From Nannocystaceae bacterium (GTDB taxonomy: Bacteria; Myxococcota_A; Polyangia; Nannocystales; Nannocystaceae), in assembly GCA_019694555.1 (NCBI GenBank), contig JAIBBS010000068.1, forward strand, positions 1 through 38,616: a stretch of 38,616 nucleotides of DNA, in the 5' to 3' direction. Of the stretch, positions 23,461 to 31,583 are shown in pieces. How positions within the stretch are numbered: the stretch's first letter is position 1; each line of letters starts with the position of its first letter. The notes beneath the pieces were generated by a model that saw nothing but the letters and a program-made list of their open reading frames with translations, made no database searches and was not told the DNA's origin. The position numbers were made by a program, and so were the translations under genes.

Positions 23461-23931
23461 ATGAGCCAGCCGCTGCACCCCACGCCGCCGGGCGACGACG
23501 ACCTGCGCGTCGAGTCGCCGCAGGGGCGCTGCATCATCGTCCCGGCGACGGCGCTGCAGTGGACCGCCGTGCGCTCGGCCGGACCCGGCGGGCAGAACGT
23601 CAACAAGCTCTCGACCAAGATCGATCTGCGCTTCGATCTGCAAGGCTGTGCGAGCGTGCCGGCCGCCGTCGGGGCGCGATTGCGGGCCGACCCCGCGGTG
23701 CGCTTCGACGCGCGCGGCTGCATCATCGTGACGTCGCAGCAGGCGCGGACGCAGGCCGGCAACCTCGCGATGGCGCGGCGCAAGCTCGCGGCGCTGCTCG
23801 CCGCGGCGATCGATCCGCCGACACCGCGGCGCAAGACCCGACCGTCGGCCTCGTCGCGCCGGCGCCGGCTGTCGGACAAGCGCGCGCAGTCGGAGCGCAA
23901 GGCCGGGCGCGGCCGCGTCCACGGCGAGTGA
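23461..23931 (+). CDS. arfB: Peptidyl-tRNA hydrolase ArfB (ribosome rescue)
   Basis: A 156-aa protein of the YaeJ/ICT1 group. It carries the release-factor GGQ loop (SAGPGGQNVNK, G43-G44-Q45), which hydrolyses peptidyl-tRNA on ribosomes stalled at the end of truncated mRNAs. The C-terminal tail (about 123-156) is strongly basic (RRKTRPSASSRRRRLSDKRAQ), the part that enters the empty mRNA channel in ArfB. The length fits ArfB and is much shorter than RF1/RF2, and no stop-codon-reading domain is present. It stands alone, convergent with the TetR gene after 5 nt. Confidence 0.92.
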   Translation: MSQPLHPTPPGDDDLRVESPQGRCIIVPATALQWTAVRSAGPGGQNVNKLSTKIDLRFDLQGCASVPAAVGARLRADPAVRFDARGCIIVTSQQARTQAGNLAMARRKLAALLAAAIDPPTPRRKTRPSASSRRRRLSDKRAQSERKAGRGRVHGE

Positions 23932-23936
23932 TCGCG

Positions 23937-24542
23937 TCAGGGCGCGGGACGCATGGCGGCCTCGAAGGCCTTCTGCGCGTTGGCGACGTAGGCCTCGGGC
24001 TCGAGCCCCGCGGCGTTGCCGTCGGTGACGAAGGCGGCCTCGTCGAAGTACGCGTTGACCAGGCCCAGGAACATCAGCAGCACGTGCTCGGGCGGCATGT
24101 CGTTGCGGATGAGTCCCGCGGCCTGCGCGGTGCCGATGAGCTGCAGCCCGCGCGCCCGCAGATCGCAGACCAGATCGGCGCACTCGAGGTCGCCCTCGAG
24201 TCGCATCCAACCGATCATCCGCACCACCTGCGGGTTGTCGAGCAGGAAGCGGAAGTACGTCGCCATCGACGCGCGGATCGTGTCGGCCGAGAGCCCGCGC
24301 TCGTACAGCGCCAGCTGCGAGGCGTGGTAGCTGGTGAAGCGACGGCGCTTGATCTCGCTCCACAGGCTCTCCTTCGAGCCGAAGTGGTGGTGGATCAGGC
24401 TCTTGGTCACGCCGCTGCGTTCGGCGATCTCGCTCATCGACGTGGCCGCGAAGCCGCGCTCGAGGAACAGGCCCTCGGCCGCATCGAGGATCGCGGCGCG
24501 CGACGCCTCGGGGTCGTGCTTGCGGGCGGCCTGCGCGGACAT
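23937..24542 (-). CDS. TetR-family regulator, divergent from the aldehyde dehydrogenase
   Basis: A 201-aa regulator. The N-terminal TetR_N helix-turn-helix is at about 15-60 (AILDAAEGLFLERGFAATSMSEIAERSGVTKSLIHHHF, with GVTKSLIHHHFGSKE as recognition helix). The ligand-binding region is all helical (about 70-200). The gene is divergent from the ALDH3-like gene, with 137 nt between the chosen starts, and very likely controls it and itself through palindromes in that gap. Its ligand is probably hydrophobic (an aldehyde, fatty acid or aromatic), inferred from the partner enzyme. Confidence 0.9.
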   Translation of the reverse strand: MSAQAARKHDPEASRAAILDAAEGLFLERGFAATSMSEIAERSGVTKSLIHHHFGSKESLWSEIKRRRFTSYHASQLALYERGLSADTIRASMATYFRFLLDNPQVVRMIGWMRLEGDLECADLVCDLRARGLQLIGTAQAAGLIRNDMPPEHVLLMFLGLVNAYFDEAAFVTDGNAAGLEPEAYVANAQKAFEAAMRPAP

Positions 24543-24557
24543 CCTTGGAAGTGTGGC

Positions 24558-24580
24558 TCAAACTGGCCGACCGGTCAAAC
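24558..24580. promoter_or_regulatory. Candidate operator next to the TetR start
   Basis: TCAAAC occurs twice in direct order (24558-24563 and 24575-24580). Between and overlapping them is an exact 8-base palindrome GACCGGTC (24569-24576). Its position 16-38 nt before the TetR start suits autoregulation. Confidence 0.4.
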
Positions 24581-24631
24581 CACGGCGCCCAGGCCGCTCG
24601 TGCGGAAAAACCCTTGATGATTCAACGCCTT

Positions 24632-24654
24632 TTGACAACTGACCGAGAGTCAGT
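24632..24654. promoter_or_regulatory. TTGACA -35 box overlapping a 17-base palindrome
   Basis: A perfect TTGACA lies at 24632-24637. Immediately after it, ACTGAC-CGAGA-GTCAGT forms an inverted repeat with 6-base arms (24638-24654). A TetR dimer bound here would block the promoter toward the ALDH gene. The matching -10 element is poor. Confidence 0.5.
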
Positions 24655-24679
24655 CACGGTCATGCGCGGAGAGCGAGCC

Positions 24680-26098
24680 ATGCCCGGATCCCCTGCGGTA
24701 CCCCTGCGCGACGTCAACAGCCTCGACGCGACGCTCGACGACGTCCTCGCGCGCCAGCGCGCGTTCTTCGACAGCGGCGCGACGTTGCCCCGCGAGTTCC
24801 GCGAGTCGCAGCTCGACGCGCTGCGGCACGCGGTGCGCAAGTTCGAGGACCGCATCTTCGAGGCGCTGCACGCCGACCTGCGCAAGAGCAAGACCGAGGC
24901 CTACGGCACCGAGATCGGCTTCGTGCTCGCCGAGCTCCGCCACACGCGCAAGCACCTGGGCCGGTGGATGCGTGGCACGAGCTGGTTCTCGCCGCTGGTC
25001 GTGGGCCCGTCGCGCAGCCGCATCCACTGGCAGCCGCTGGGTCGCAACCTCATCATCGCGCCGTGGAACTATCCCTTCCACCTCGCGATCGCGCCGCTGG
25101 TCGCTGCGATCGCGGCCGGCAACGTCGCGGTGATCAAGCCCTCGGAGCTGTCGCCCGCGACCTCCACGGTGCTGGCCGAGCTGGTGCGCGACACCTTCGC
25201 GCCCGAGTTCGTGACCGTGGTCGAGGGCGAGGTCGACGTCGCGCAGAAGCTGCTGGCCAAGTCCTGGGATCACATCTTCTTCACCGGCAGCCCGCAGGTC
25301 GGTCGCATCGTCGCGCGCGCGGCCGCGGAGCAGCTGTGCCGCGTCACGCTCGAGCTCGGCGGCAAGAGCCCCGCGGTCGTCACGCCCAGCGCGGACATGG
25401 CCATCGCCGCGCGCCGCCTCGCGTGGGGCAAGTTCACCAACGCCGGCCAGACCTGCGTCGCACCCGACTACGTGCTGGTGCACCACTCGCAGCACGATCG
25501 CCTGATCGACGGCCTGCGCGAGGCCATCCGCAGCTTCTACGGCGCGGATCCGCGGCAGAGCCCCGACTACGGCCGCATCGTCAGCCCACGCCACCTGCGG
25601 CGCCTGGTCGGGCTCATCGATCGCGGCAAGGTCGTGATCGGCGGCGACGTCGACGAAGACGACCTCTACATCGCGCCGACCGTGCTCGACGGCGTGGCCG
25701 CCAGCGACGCGGTCATGGCCGACGAGATCTTCGGGCCCATCCTCCCGATCGCGACCTACGACACGCTCGACGAGGCCTTCGCGCGCATCGCCGAGCACCC
25801 CAACCCGCTCGCGGCCTACCTGTTCACGCGCGACGACGACGAAGAGCGACGCTTCGTCGAGCGGGTGTCGTTCGGCGGCGGCTGCATCAACAACACGCTC
25901 GTGCACATGGGCGACCCCGATCTCCCGTTCGGTGGCATCGGCACCAGCGGCCTGGGTGCGTACCACGGCCACGCCGGGTTCGAGGCGTTCAGCCACCGCA
26001 AGGCCGTGATGCGCACGGGGCTGTTCCTCGATCCGAGCGTGAAGTACCCGCCCTACAGCGACAGCAAGCTCGCGATCGTGCGCAAGATGCTCGGCTGA
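24680..26098 (+). CDS. Aldehyde dehydrogenase, ALDH3-like
   Basis: A 472-aa NAD(P)-dependent dehydrogenase oxidising aldehydes to acids. The ATG at 24680 is preferred over earlier in-frame starts because GGAG lies 8 nt before it and because the length then fits the ALDH3/coniferyl-aldehyde group. Motifs are PWNYP (N130), the cofactor lysine K153 (IKPSE), the general base E225 (LELGGK) and the catalytic cysteine C259 (GQTC). The C-terminal SGLGAYHGHAGFEAFSHRK is typical of ALDH3 enzymes, which prefer medium or long aliphatic and aromatic aldehydes. It is flanked by two TetR regulators, the second only 8 nt downstream. Confidence 0.93.
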   Translation: MPGSPAVPLRDVNSLDATLDDVLARQRAFFDSGATLPREFRESQLDALRHAVRKFEDRIFEALHADLRKSKTEAYGTEIGFVLAELRHTRKHLGRWMRGTSWFSPLVVGPSRSRIHWQPLGRNLIIAPWNYPFHLAIAPLVAAIAAGNVAVIKPSELSPATSTVLAELVRDTFAPEFVTVVEGEVDVAQKLLAKSWDHIFFTGSPQVGRIVARAAAEQLCRVTLELGGKSPAVVTPSADMAIAARRLAWGKFTNAGQTCVAPDYVLVHHSQHDRLIDGLREAIRSFYGADPRQSPDYGRIVSPRHLRRLVGLIDRGKVVIGGDVDEDDLYIAPTVLDGVAASDAVMADEIFGPILPIATYDTLDEAFARIAEHPNPLAAYLFTRDDDEERRFVERVSFGGGCINNTLVHMGDPDLPFGGIGTSGLGAYHGHAGFEAFSHRKAVMRTGLFLDPSVKYPPYSDSKLAIVRKMLG

Positions 26099-26106
26099 GG
26101 TCGGCG

Positions 26107-26778
26107 ATGTCGGTGCGTGCGCGCAAGCCCGAAGCCAAGGCCGCCCGCCGCGAGGCCATCCTCGCGGTCGCGGCCGGGGCGCTGCGCCGTCGCGAGTACG
26201 CACAGCTGACGATGGCCGAGCTGGCCGAGGCCTGCGGCCTGGCCAAGGGCACGCTGTACCTGTACTTCGGCACCAAGGAAGAGCTGTTCCTCGCCACGCT
26301 CGAGCGCGAGCTGGCGCAGTGGTTCGACGATCTCGGCAGCGAGCTGCTGCGCGGTGATCGCCACAGCGCGCGCAGCTTCGCGACCACCGTCGCGCACAGC
26401 CTCGCGGCGCGCCCGACCCTGGTGGAGCTGCTGCCGCTGTTGCACACGGTGCTCGAGCACAACCTCGGTGAGGCGACCGCGCTGGGGTTCAAGCGCATGC
26501 TGCGGGACAAGCTGCTGGCTGGCGGTCGCCTGGTCGAAACCGTGCTGCAGCTGCGCGAAGGCGACGGTGCGCGGCTGTTGCTGCGCGCGCACGCGCTGGT
26601 CGTGGGCCTGCGCCAGCTCGCCGATCCACCGCCGCAGATCCGCGGCCTGCTCGAGCGCGACGAGCTGTCGCTGCTGCGCGTGGACTTCGAACACGAGCTG
26701 GCCGAGTCGCTCGCGGCCATGGTCGCGGGCATGACCCGTCACTTGCGCGCGGCGCCCTCGGCCAGCGATCGCACGTGA
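26107..26778 (+). CDS. TetR-family regulator, downstream of the aldehyde dehydrogenase
   Basis: A 223-aa regulator. The helix-turn-helix lies at about 17-62 (AILAVAAGALRRREYAQLTMAELAEACGLAKGTLYLYF), with GLAKGTLYLYFGTKEEL as recognition helix. The C-terminal helical region differs from the first TetR, so the two are not recent duplicates. The start at 26107 is 8 nt after the dehydrogenase stop, so both are probably on one transcript. The last 40 nt overlap the 3' end of the convergent cytochrome gene. A role in self-limiting control of the dehydrogenase operon is likely but inferred. Confidence 0.9.
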   Translation: MSVRARKPEAKAARREAILAVAAGALRRREYAQLTMAELAEACGLAKGTLYLYFGTKEELFLATLERELAQWFDDLGSELLRGDRHSARSFATTVAHSLAARPTLVELLPLLHTVLEHNLGEATALGFKRMLRDKLLAGGRLVETVLQLREGDGARLLLRAHALVVGLRQLADPPPQIRGLLERDELSLLRVDFEHELAESLAAMVAGMTRHLRAAPSASDRT

Positions 26779-28013
26779 GCCGCGACCGCGAGCCGATCGG
26801 CCTCGCTGAGCACCGCGGCGAAGCCCGGCATCTGGGCGTCGGCGCGTGCGCGGCTGGGGTCGGCGACGAAGCGCGCGAGCGCCTCGTCGTCGGGGTAGCG
26901 CACGATCACCACCGCGGCCCAGCTGCGGAGCTCGGCCGGCTCGCGCCCGTGGCAGTAGTGGCAGCCGGCGCGGAAGAACACGTGTCGCCCGGGATCGAGC
27001 CGCGGCCCCGGCACCTTGTAGTCGGCGGATTCCGGCACCGCGCGCGCGACGTGGGGCGCGGATGCGAGATACGCGAAGATCGCCGCGACCTCGACGTCGT
27101 CGAGCTCGCCCAGGCGCGGCATGGGCCAGCGCACCAGCGCGCCATCGGGGCCGAAGCCATCGACGACCGCGCGACGGAACGCGTCGAAGTCCCACGTGCC
27201 GATGCCGTGCTGCTCGTCGAAGGTGATGTTGGCGGCGTAGAGCGCCTCGCCGTTGCGATCACGCAACGCCATGCCACCGCCGAGGTAGCCGGGATCGTCG
27301 GTCGGGTGCTCGAGCGCGATCGCGTCGGGACCCGAGCCGTGGCAGTCGTTGCACAGCAGCACGTCCTCGACCAGATAGCGACCCAGCGCCACCGGATCGT
27401 CGCGCGAGGGCACCGGGATCTGCTCCTGCGGCAGGTGTGGCGGATGCCAGTCGTACAGCGCGTGCAGCTTGACCCACAAAGACGGCGCGCTCGCGGGCAC
27501 GCGCGTGGCGTCGGGTGCGGTCCACGGGTGATCGCTGCGCAGAAACGCCAGCACCGCGCCGAGATCGTCGCTGGCCATGCGGGTGTAGCGGGGCATGTAC
27601 GGCGGCACGAAGCGCCCGTCGCGATCGATGCCGGTGCGCATCAGCCTCGCGAGCGCGCCGTCGTCCCAACCCGCGATGCCGGCGTTCGCATCGCGGGTGA
27701 GGTTCGCCGCGTTCACGCGACCGAGCCGCGGGGGCAACTCCGCCAGCGCGCGGCCGCGCAGCGGGCCACCGTCGGCCGCGGCGTGGCAGCGCCGACACGC
27801 GAGCCCCACCAACTTGCGCCCACGATCGAGCGACGCCGCGTCGTTCGGCAGCGTGAGCGTCGGCGCCGCGACGTCGTCGTAGTGCGGCAGGCCCGACCAC
27901 GCGACGAGCCCGACCGCGGCGCCCACGAGCAGTGCGATCGCGGCGAACACCGCGAGCACGACTCGCACCACGTAGCGGCGACGCGCTCGGCGCGTGCGGA
28001 GGCGCGGTGGCAC
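26739..28013 (-). CDS. Membrane-anchored tri-heme cytochrome c
   Basis: A 424-aa protein with a GTG start at 28013. After an Arg-rich start, one hydrophobic helix (about 15-39) anchors it with the rest in the periplasm. Three heme-c sites are visible, CRRCH (73-77), CNDCH (221-225) and CHYCH (351-355), so there are three cytochrome domains of about 130 residues. Likely sixth-ligand methionines sit in PYMPRY (M140), PMPRL (M298) and QMPGF (M395). The layout resembles the cytochrome subunit of periplasmic alcohol/aldehyde/gluconate dehydrogenases, which passes electrons to quinone or oxidase. No such dehydrogenase is in the window. It lies downstream of the di-heme gene. Confidence 0.88.
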   Translation of the reverse strand: MPPRLRTRRARRRYVVRVVLAVFAAIALLVGAAVGLVAWSGLPHYDDVAAPTLTLPNDAASLDRGRKLVGLACRRCHAAADGGPLRGRALAELPPRLGRVNAANLTRDANAGIAGWDDGALARLMRTGIDRDGRFVPPYMPRYTRMASDDLGAVLAFLRSDHPWTAPDATRVPASAPSLWVKLHALYDWHPPHLPQEQIPVPSRDDPVALGRYLVEDVLLCNDCHGSGPDAIALEHPTDDPGYLGGGMALRDRNGEALYAANITFDEQHGIGTWDFDAFRRAVVDGFGPDGALVRWPMPRLGELDDVEVAAIFAYLASAPHVARAVPESADYKVPGPRLDPGRHVFFRAGCHYCHGREPAELRSWAAVVIVRYPDDEALARFVADPSRARADAQMPGFAAVLSEADRLAVAAHVRSLAEGAARK

Positions 28014-28035
28014 GGACCTGGGGACTTGTACAGAA

Positions 28036-28061
28036 GCCGGCGCGACGGTTCAACCGCCGGC
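28036..28061 (-). terminator. Hairpin between the two cytochrome genes
   Basis: GCCGG and CCGGC outer arms, with CGGTT and AACCG inner arms around one base. It may partly terminate transcription or process the mRNA between the di-heme and tri-heme genes. No T-tract follows. Confidence 0.4.
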
Positions 28062-28068
28062 GCGTGCA

Positions 28069-29451
28069 TCACAGCGTGCGCAGGTACGCGACGATGGCAG
28101 CGCGCTCGGCCGGCGGCAGCTCGGTGCCGAAGCTGTGCCCGGGCACCGGACCGGCGCCGCGCAGGCCGTCGCGGTACTCGGGCGCCAAGCGCCGCGGATC
28201 GAGCACGTCGGCCAAGGTCGGCACGCTACCGTCGTGGAAGTACGGCGCCGCCGCCTCGACCGCGACCAGCGGCGCAGGTCGGAACCTGCCGGTCCCGCGC
28301 GCGCGCGAGTCGGCCAGCGCGCGATCGGTCCCGACGCTCTGGGCCAGCACCGGTGGACCGCTGCCCGCGGGCCCGTCGTGACAGCGGCGGCAGTGCTTCG
28401 CGAAGGCCTCGCGACCCTCGCGGACCCCGGCGGCGTCGTGCAGCGGCAGCGCCGGCGGCTCGAGCGACGCGACGAATTCCGCCAGCGCCCACGCGAGCTC
28501 GCGCGGCGGGCGGATGCGATCGCCACCGGCCTGGATGATCTGCGTCTCCTGTCGGATCGCCAGCACCACGAGATCGTGCGAGCGTCGCTCGCTCGAGTCC
28601 GCGATGCGCTCGCCGGCCAGCCGCAGCGTGCCCGCCTGCGTGAGCGCGCTGAGCTCGAGCAGACGCCACAGATCGGGGATCGCGACCGGATCCTCGTCGT
28701 CGTCGCCGGTGATGTCGGCGCGCCCGGGTCCCCACCGCGCCATGCGTGCGGCGAGCTCGGGCTCGAGCGGCACGCCGGTCTCGGCGTGGTACTCGAGCCG
28801 CACGCGGCCGTACTCGAGATCACGGCGCGCGCGCCCGGGCCACGGCCGGCCCTCGACCAGTGCGGTGTGGCACAGCGCGCAGGTGATGCCGATGCGCGCG
28901 ACACCGTCGAGATCCTCGAACACCACCAGGCCGGGGTAGCTGCCGTCGGACGCCGCCCGCAGGCCCCGCGCGGCAGCGCGTTCGGGATCGAGCAACGCGT
29001 GCGCGATCGAGTCGTCCGCGCGCAGCGGATACTCGAAGAACACGCGCCGACCCAGCTCGCGCCAGCCGTCGAGATCGAGGTTCGCGTTGCCGTCCCACAG
29101 CGGATTGGTCGCGGGCGGCAGCGCCAGCTCGCCGCTGCGCATGCGCCGGGTGATCTCGGTCGTCAGCGGCACCACGCGGGGATTCCACGCCGGCAACAGC
29201 TCCCAGCCCGCGTCCGCGAAGCCGTACGCCGCCAGGCGATCGCGCGAGTAGCCGTTGTCGGGGTTCGCGAGCGAGTCCTCCAGCGCCGCGCGGCGGAACT
29301 TGGCATCGGCGAGGTACGACTCGCGCGTGCGATCCTCCGGGCTCGGCAGCACCACCTGATCCTCGGGCACCGGATCGCTGACGGGCGTAGGCTCGCGCCC
29401 GCACGCGACGAGCGCGAGCACGGCCGATCCCAGCGCCACGATCGCGCGCAT
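28069..29451 (-). CDS. Di-heme cytochrome c peroxidase-like lipoprotein
   Basis: A 460-aa exported protein with lipobox Cys17 (LALVAC). Two heme-c sites are present, CALCH (191-195) and CRRCH (354-358). The ending APYFHDGSVPTLADVLD (about 402-418) is the signature of the bacterial cytochrome c peroxidase/MauG family, which carries a low- and a high-potential heme. About 130 residues precede the first heme, more than in classic peroxidases, so an unusual substrate is possible. It either reduces peroxide with cytochrome electrons or, like MauG, oxidises a protein or small molecule. It starts 8 nt after the upstream lipoprotein stop. Confidence 0.87.
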   Translation of the reverse strand: MRAIVALGSAVLALVACGREPTPVSDPVPEDQVVLPSPEDRTRESYLADAKFRRAALEDSLANPDNGYSRDRLAAYGFADAGWELLPAWNPRVVPLTTEITRRMRSGELALPPATNPLWDGNANLDLDGWRELGRRVFFEYPLRADDSIAHALLDPERAAARGLRAASDGSYPGLVVFEDLDGVARIGITCALCHTALVEGRPWPGRARRDLEYGRVRLEYHAETGVPLEPELAARMARWGPGRADITGDDDEDPVAIPDLWRLLELSALTQAGTLRLAGERIADSSERRSHDLVVLAIRQETQIIQAGGDRIRPPRELAWALAEFVASLEPPALPLHDAAGVREGREAFAKHCRRCHDGPAGSGPPVLAQSVGTDRALADSRARGTGRFRPAPLVAVEAAAPYFHDGSVPTLADVLDPRRLAPEYRDGLRGAGPVPGHSFGTELPPAERAAIVAYLRTL

Positions 29452-29459
29452 GGCCGTGC

Positions 29460-30140
29460 TCAGGTCACGACCACGTGCGGGTACTCGCGCTGGAACTCGG
29501 GCGAGCGCAGCGTGATCGTGCGGCCCGCGAAGCCGACGTCGACCTCGAGCACGTAGCGCGGCGCGTAGGTGTCGGCCGAGCCCAGCGCCTTGCCCACGGC
29601 CTCCCAGTCGGGCTCGCCCAGGCGATACGCGACCTTGAGCTCGCGCGCGGCCGGGATCTCCTGGTTCCACGTCACGTAGCGACCGTCGTCGTTCCACTGC
29701 GTCGGTGCGCGAAACGGCACCGCGCCCAGCTGTGCGCCGGTGCCGGCCGCCGTCAGTCGCACGGCCTTGATCTCCATCGCCGCCGCGGCCTTGCCGTCGT
29801 GCGAGACCGACAGCTGCACCGTCGACTGCGTGCACGGCTGCGACCAGCCGTTGGGGCTGTCGCCGTTGCGACGCAGCGCCGCGCCCGGCGCGATCGAGCC
29901 CGGCGAGGGCGGCATCGCGGCGCTGCGCGTGTCGGCAGGACCCGCGGCGGGCGGCGCGGGATCGTCGGGCGGATCCGGGCAGTTTTGGATCAGCGACACC
30001 GACGAGATCATCCCGCGGAACTCGACCGCCTTGGCCTCGGGCGATTCCGGCTTGGGTCCCGACGGGGTCGGCCCCTCGTGCGACGCGCAGGCGACGAGCG
30101 AGGCCAGGCAGAGGGCAGCGAAACGCGGACGCAACGACAT
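29460..30140 (-). CDS. Lipoprotein heading the cytochrome module
   Basis: A 226-aa exported lipoprotein (MSLRPRFAALCLASLVAC, Cys18) of a family I do not recognise. The ATG at 30140 is preferred over one at 30149 because TACCCT lies 11 nt before it and only 2 nt before the other. After a Pro-rich segment the mature part looks beta-rich, with IKAVRLTAAGTGAQLG and a repeated RYVTWNQEIPA/RYVLEVDVGF pattern and a final EFQREYPHVVV. Two cysteines (QNCPD and QPCTQ) could pair. The 8-nt gap to the peroxidase-like gene suggests a partner of the cytochromes. Confidence 0.7.
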   Translation of the reverse strand: MSLRPRFAALCLASLVACASHEGPTPSGPKPESPEAKAVEFRGMISSVSLIQNCPDPPDDPAPPAAGPADTRSAAMPPSPGSIAPGAALRRNGDSPNGWSQPCTQSTVQLSVSHDGKAAAAMEIKAVRLTAAGTGAQLGAVPFRAPTQWNDDGRYVTWNQEIPAARELKVAYRLGEPDWEAVGKALGSADTYAPRYVLEVDVGFAGRTITLRSPEFQREYPHVVVT

Positions 30141-30151
30141 GGTCTTCATGC

Positions 30152-30157
30152 AGGGTA
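30152..30157 (-). promoter_or_regulatory. Candidate -10 box TACCCT for the cytochrome module
   Basis: A minus-strand TAnnnT hexamer lies 11 nt before the ATG at 30140. Confidence 0.4.
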
Positions 30158-30318
30158 TCGCCGATCGTGGCGCCGCGGACGTGGTCGTCGTGGGCCGCCG
30201 GCGCCTGCCGCTCCGAACGCGCCGCCCGGCCGCGCAGGTCTGCCCCAGCGAGGGCCTGAAATACCCCGGGCCCCGGCGCGCTTTCGGCCCGCACGGCCCA
30301 CGCGCGGCCGCACCCCCC

Positions 30319-30687
30319 ATGACGCTGCTGGGCAACCTGATTTGGCTGATCTTCGGCGGGCTGATCTCCGGGCTCGCCTACATCGTGGTCGGGCTGCTGC
30401 TGTGCCTGACGATCGTCGGCGCGCCGTTCGGGGTGCAGGCCATCAAGATCGGCGCCGCGACCTTCGCCCCGTTCGGCAAGCGCATCGTCGAGCTGCCGGG
30501 CGCGAACGAGCCGCTGCGGTTCGTCGCGAACATCGTGTGGCTGCTGCTGGTGGGCTGGGAGCTGGCGCTGGCCCATCTGCTGTGGGCAGGTGTGCTCGCG
30601 CTGACCATCGTCGGCATCCCGTTCGCGGTGCAGCACCTCAAGCTCGCGCCGCTGTCGCTGATGCCGTTCGGTCGCGACCTGCGCTGA
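30319..30687 (+). CDS. YccF-family inner-membrane protein
   Basis: A 122-aa protein of the YccF/DUF307 type. The typical repeated pattern is present twice: a hydrophobic helix, then LTIVGAPFGVQAIKIGAATFAPFG in the first half and LTIVGIPFAVQHLKLAPLSLMPFG in the second. Each half gives about two membrane helices, four in all. Length matches the family, and the ATG at 30319 starts directly with the first helix. The family's role is not known. It is divergent from the cytochrome module. Confidence 0.9.
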   Translation: MTLLGNLIWLIFGGLISGLAYIVVGLLLCLTIVGAPFGVQAIKIGAATFAPFGKRIVELPGANEPLRFVANIVWLLLVGWELALAHLLWAGVLALTIVGIPFAVQHLKLAPLSLMPFGRDLR

Positions 30688-30764
30688 GCCGCGCGGCCAC
30701 GGCGACCGCACGCGGTGCGACCGATCGCGCGCCGGCTCGGGCTCGCCGCGCGGCGTCGACCTGC

Positions 30765-30770
30765 TACGCT
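30765..30770 (+). promoter_or_regulatory. Candidate -10 box TACGCT for the two-TM protein gene
   Basis: A TAnnnT hexamer lies 8 nt before the GTG at 30779, with no Shine-Dalgarno between. Confidence 0.45.
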
Positions 30771-30778
30771 GATCGATC

Positions 30779-31558
30779 GTGCGCGACGATGGCTTGCAAC
30801 TGACGTGGAGCGTGCGCGAGGCAGGCGACGACGACGCCGCGGCCAGTCGCGTCCTGACCGATCTGTCGCAGTTCGCTCGCGACGCGTGCGCCGGCGCCTT
30901 TCCCGAGGATGCCGGCTACTCGATGGCCCACGTGCGCCTGTGGGGCGCGCTCGAGGGTGCGACCACCAAGGTCCGCCGCGGCCGGTTCGAGGGCATGATC
31001 AGCGTGCAACGCTTCCGCCGGCCGCCCGGCGAGGGCGTGGAGTTCCGCGTCGTCGCGGTCGCGCGCCACACCGACGAGGTCGCGCTCGCGCGCGTCGGCG
31101 ATGCCGCCGCGGCACACTGGGGCGTGGTCGGCTTCGTCGCCGGCGCCACCGGCATCGGCATCGCCGTGCTGCACCTGCTGGGCATGCTCTCGACCTGGGG
31201 GCAGCTCATGGCGCTGGTGCCGGCGCTGATGGCCTGGCGCATGGCGATGGCGATGCGCTTCGCCAGCGAGCTGCGCCGCGATGCGCAGCAGCGGGCGCTG
31301 CCCGAGGGCGAGGCGTTGGTCGACGCGGCGCGGATGCGCGACGACCTGGTGCGCTGGCGTCGCGTGCTCGAGGATCTCGCGGCGCAACGCGACGCGGTGG
31401 TCGAGCGCTTCGGCGCCACGGGTTTCCGTTCGCCCGGTGCCCTGCCCGGCACCATCGCCGCGCTCGCGAGCCTGCCGGTCGAGCATCGTCGCCCGCCGCG
31501 CGCGCTGCCGGTGCCGGATCTGGCGATGCCGCCGCTGGGCCGCTCGACCGCGCTGTGA
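30779..31558 (+). CDS. Membrane protein of unknown function
   Basis: A 259-aa protein with a GTG start. The first 110 residues are soluble and mixed alpha/beta (LQLTWSVREAGDDDAAAS). Two hydrophobic helices follow (about 117-138 and 140-158), then a charged helical region (about 160-220, RMRDDLVRWRRVLEDLAAQRDAV) that may form a coiled coil, and a Pro-rich end. No signal peptide is present, so both ends are probably cytoplasmic. No motif allows a functional call. It is convergent with the HTTM gene after 25 nt. Confidence 0.65.
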   Translation: MRDDGLQLTWSVREAGDDDAAASRVLTDLSQFARDACAGAFPEDAGYSMAHVRLWGALEGATTKVRRGRFEGMISVQRFRRPPGEGVEFRVVAVARHTDEVALARVGDAAAAHWGVVGFVAGATGIGIAVLHLLGMLSTWGQLMALVPALMAWRMAMAMRFASELRRDAQQRALPEGEALVDAARMRDDLVRWRRVLEDLAAQRDAVVERFGATGFRSPGALPGTIAALASLPVEHRRPPRALPVPDLAMPPLGRSTAL

Positions 31559-31583
31559 TCCACGTCGCCCGCGGCCTCCGCCC

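Noticed and set aside
28069..30711. An 880-aa frame running upstream of the di-heme peroxidase-like gene
   Set aside because: The extra part is antisense to the YccF gene and out of frame with the lipoprotein; the ATG at 29451 gives a proper lipobox signal.
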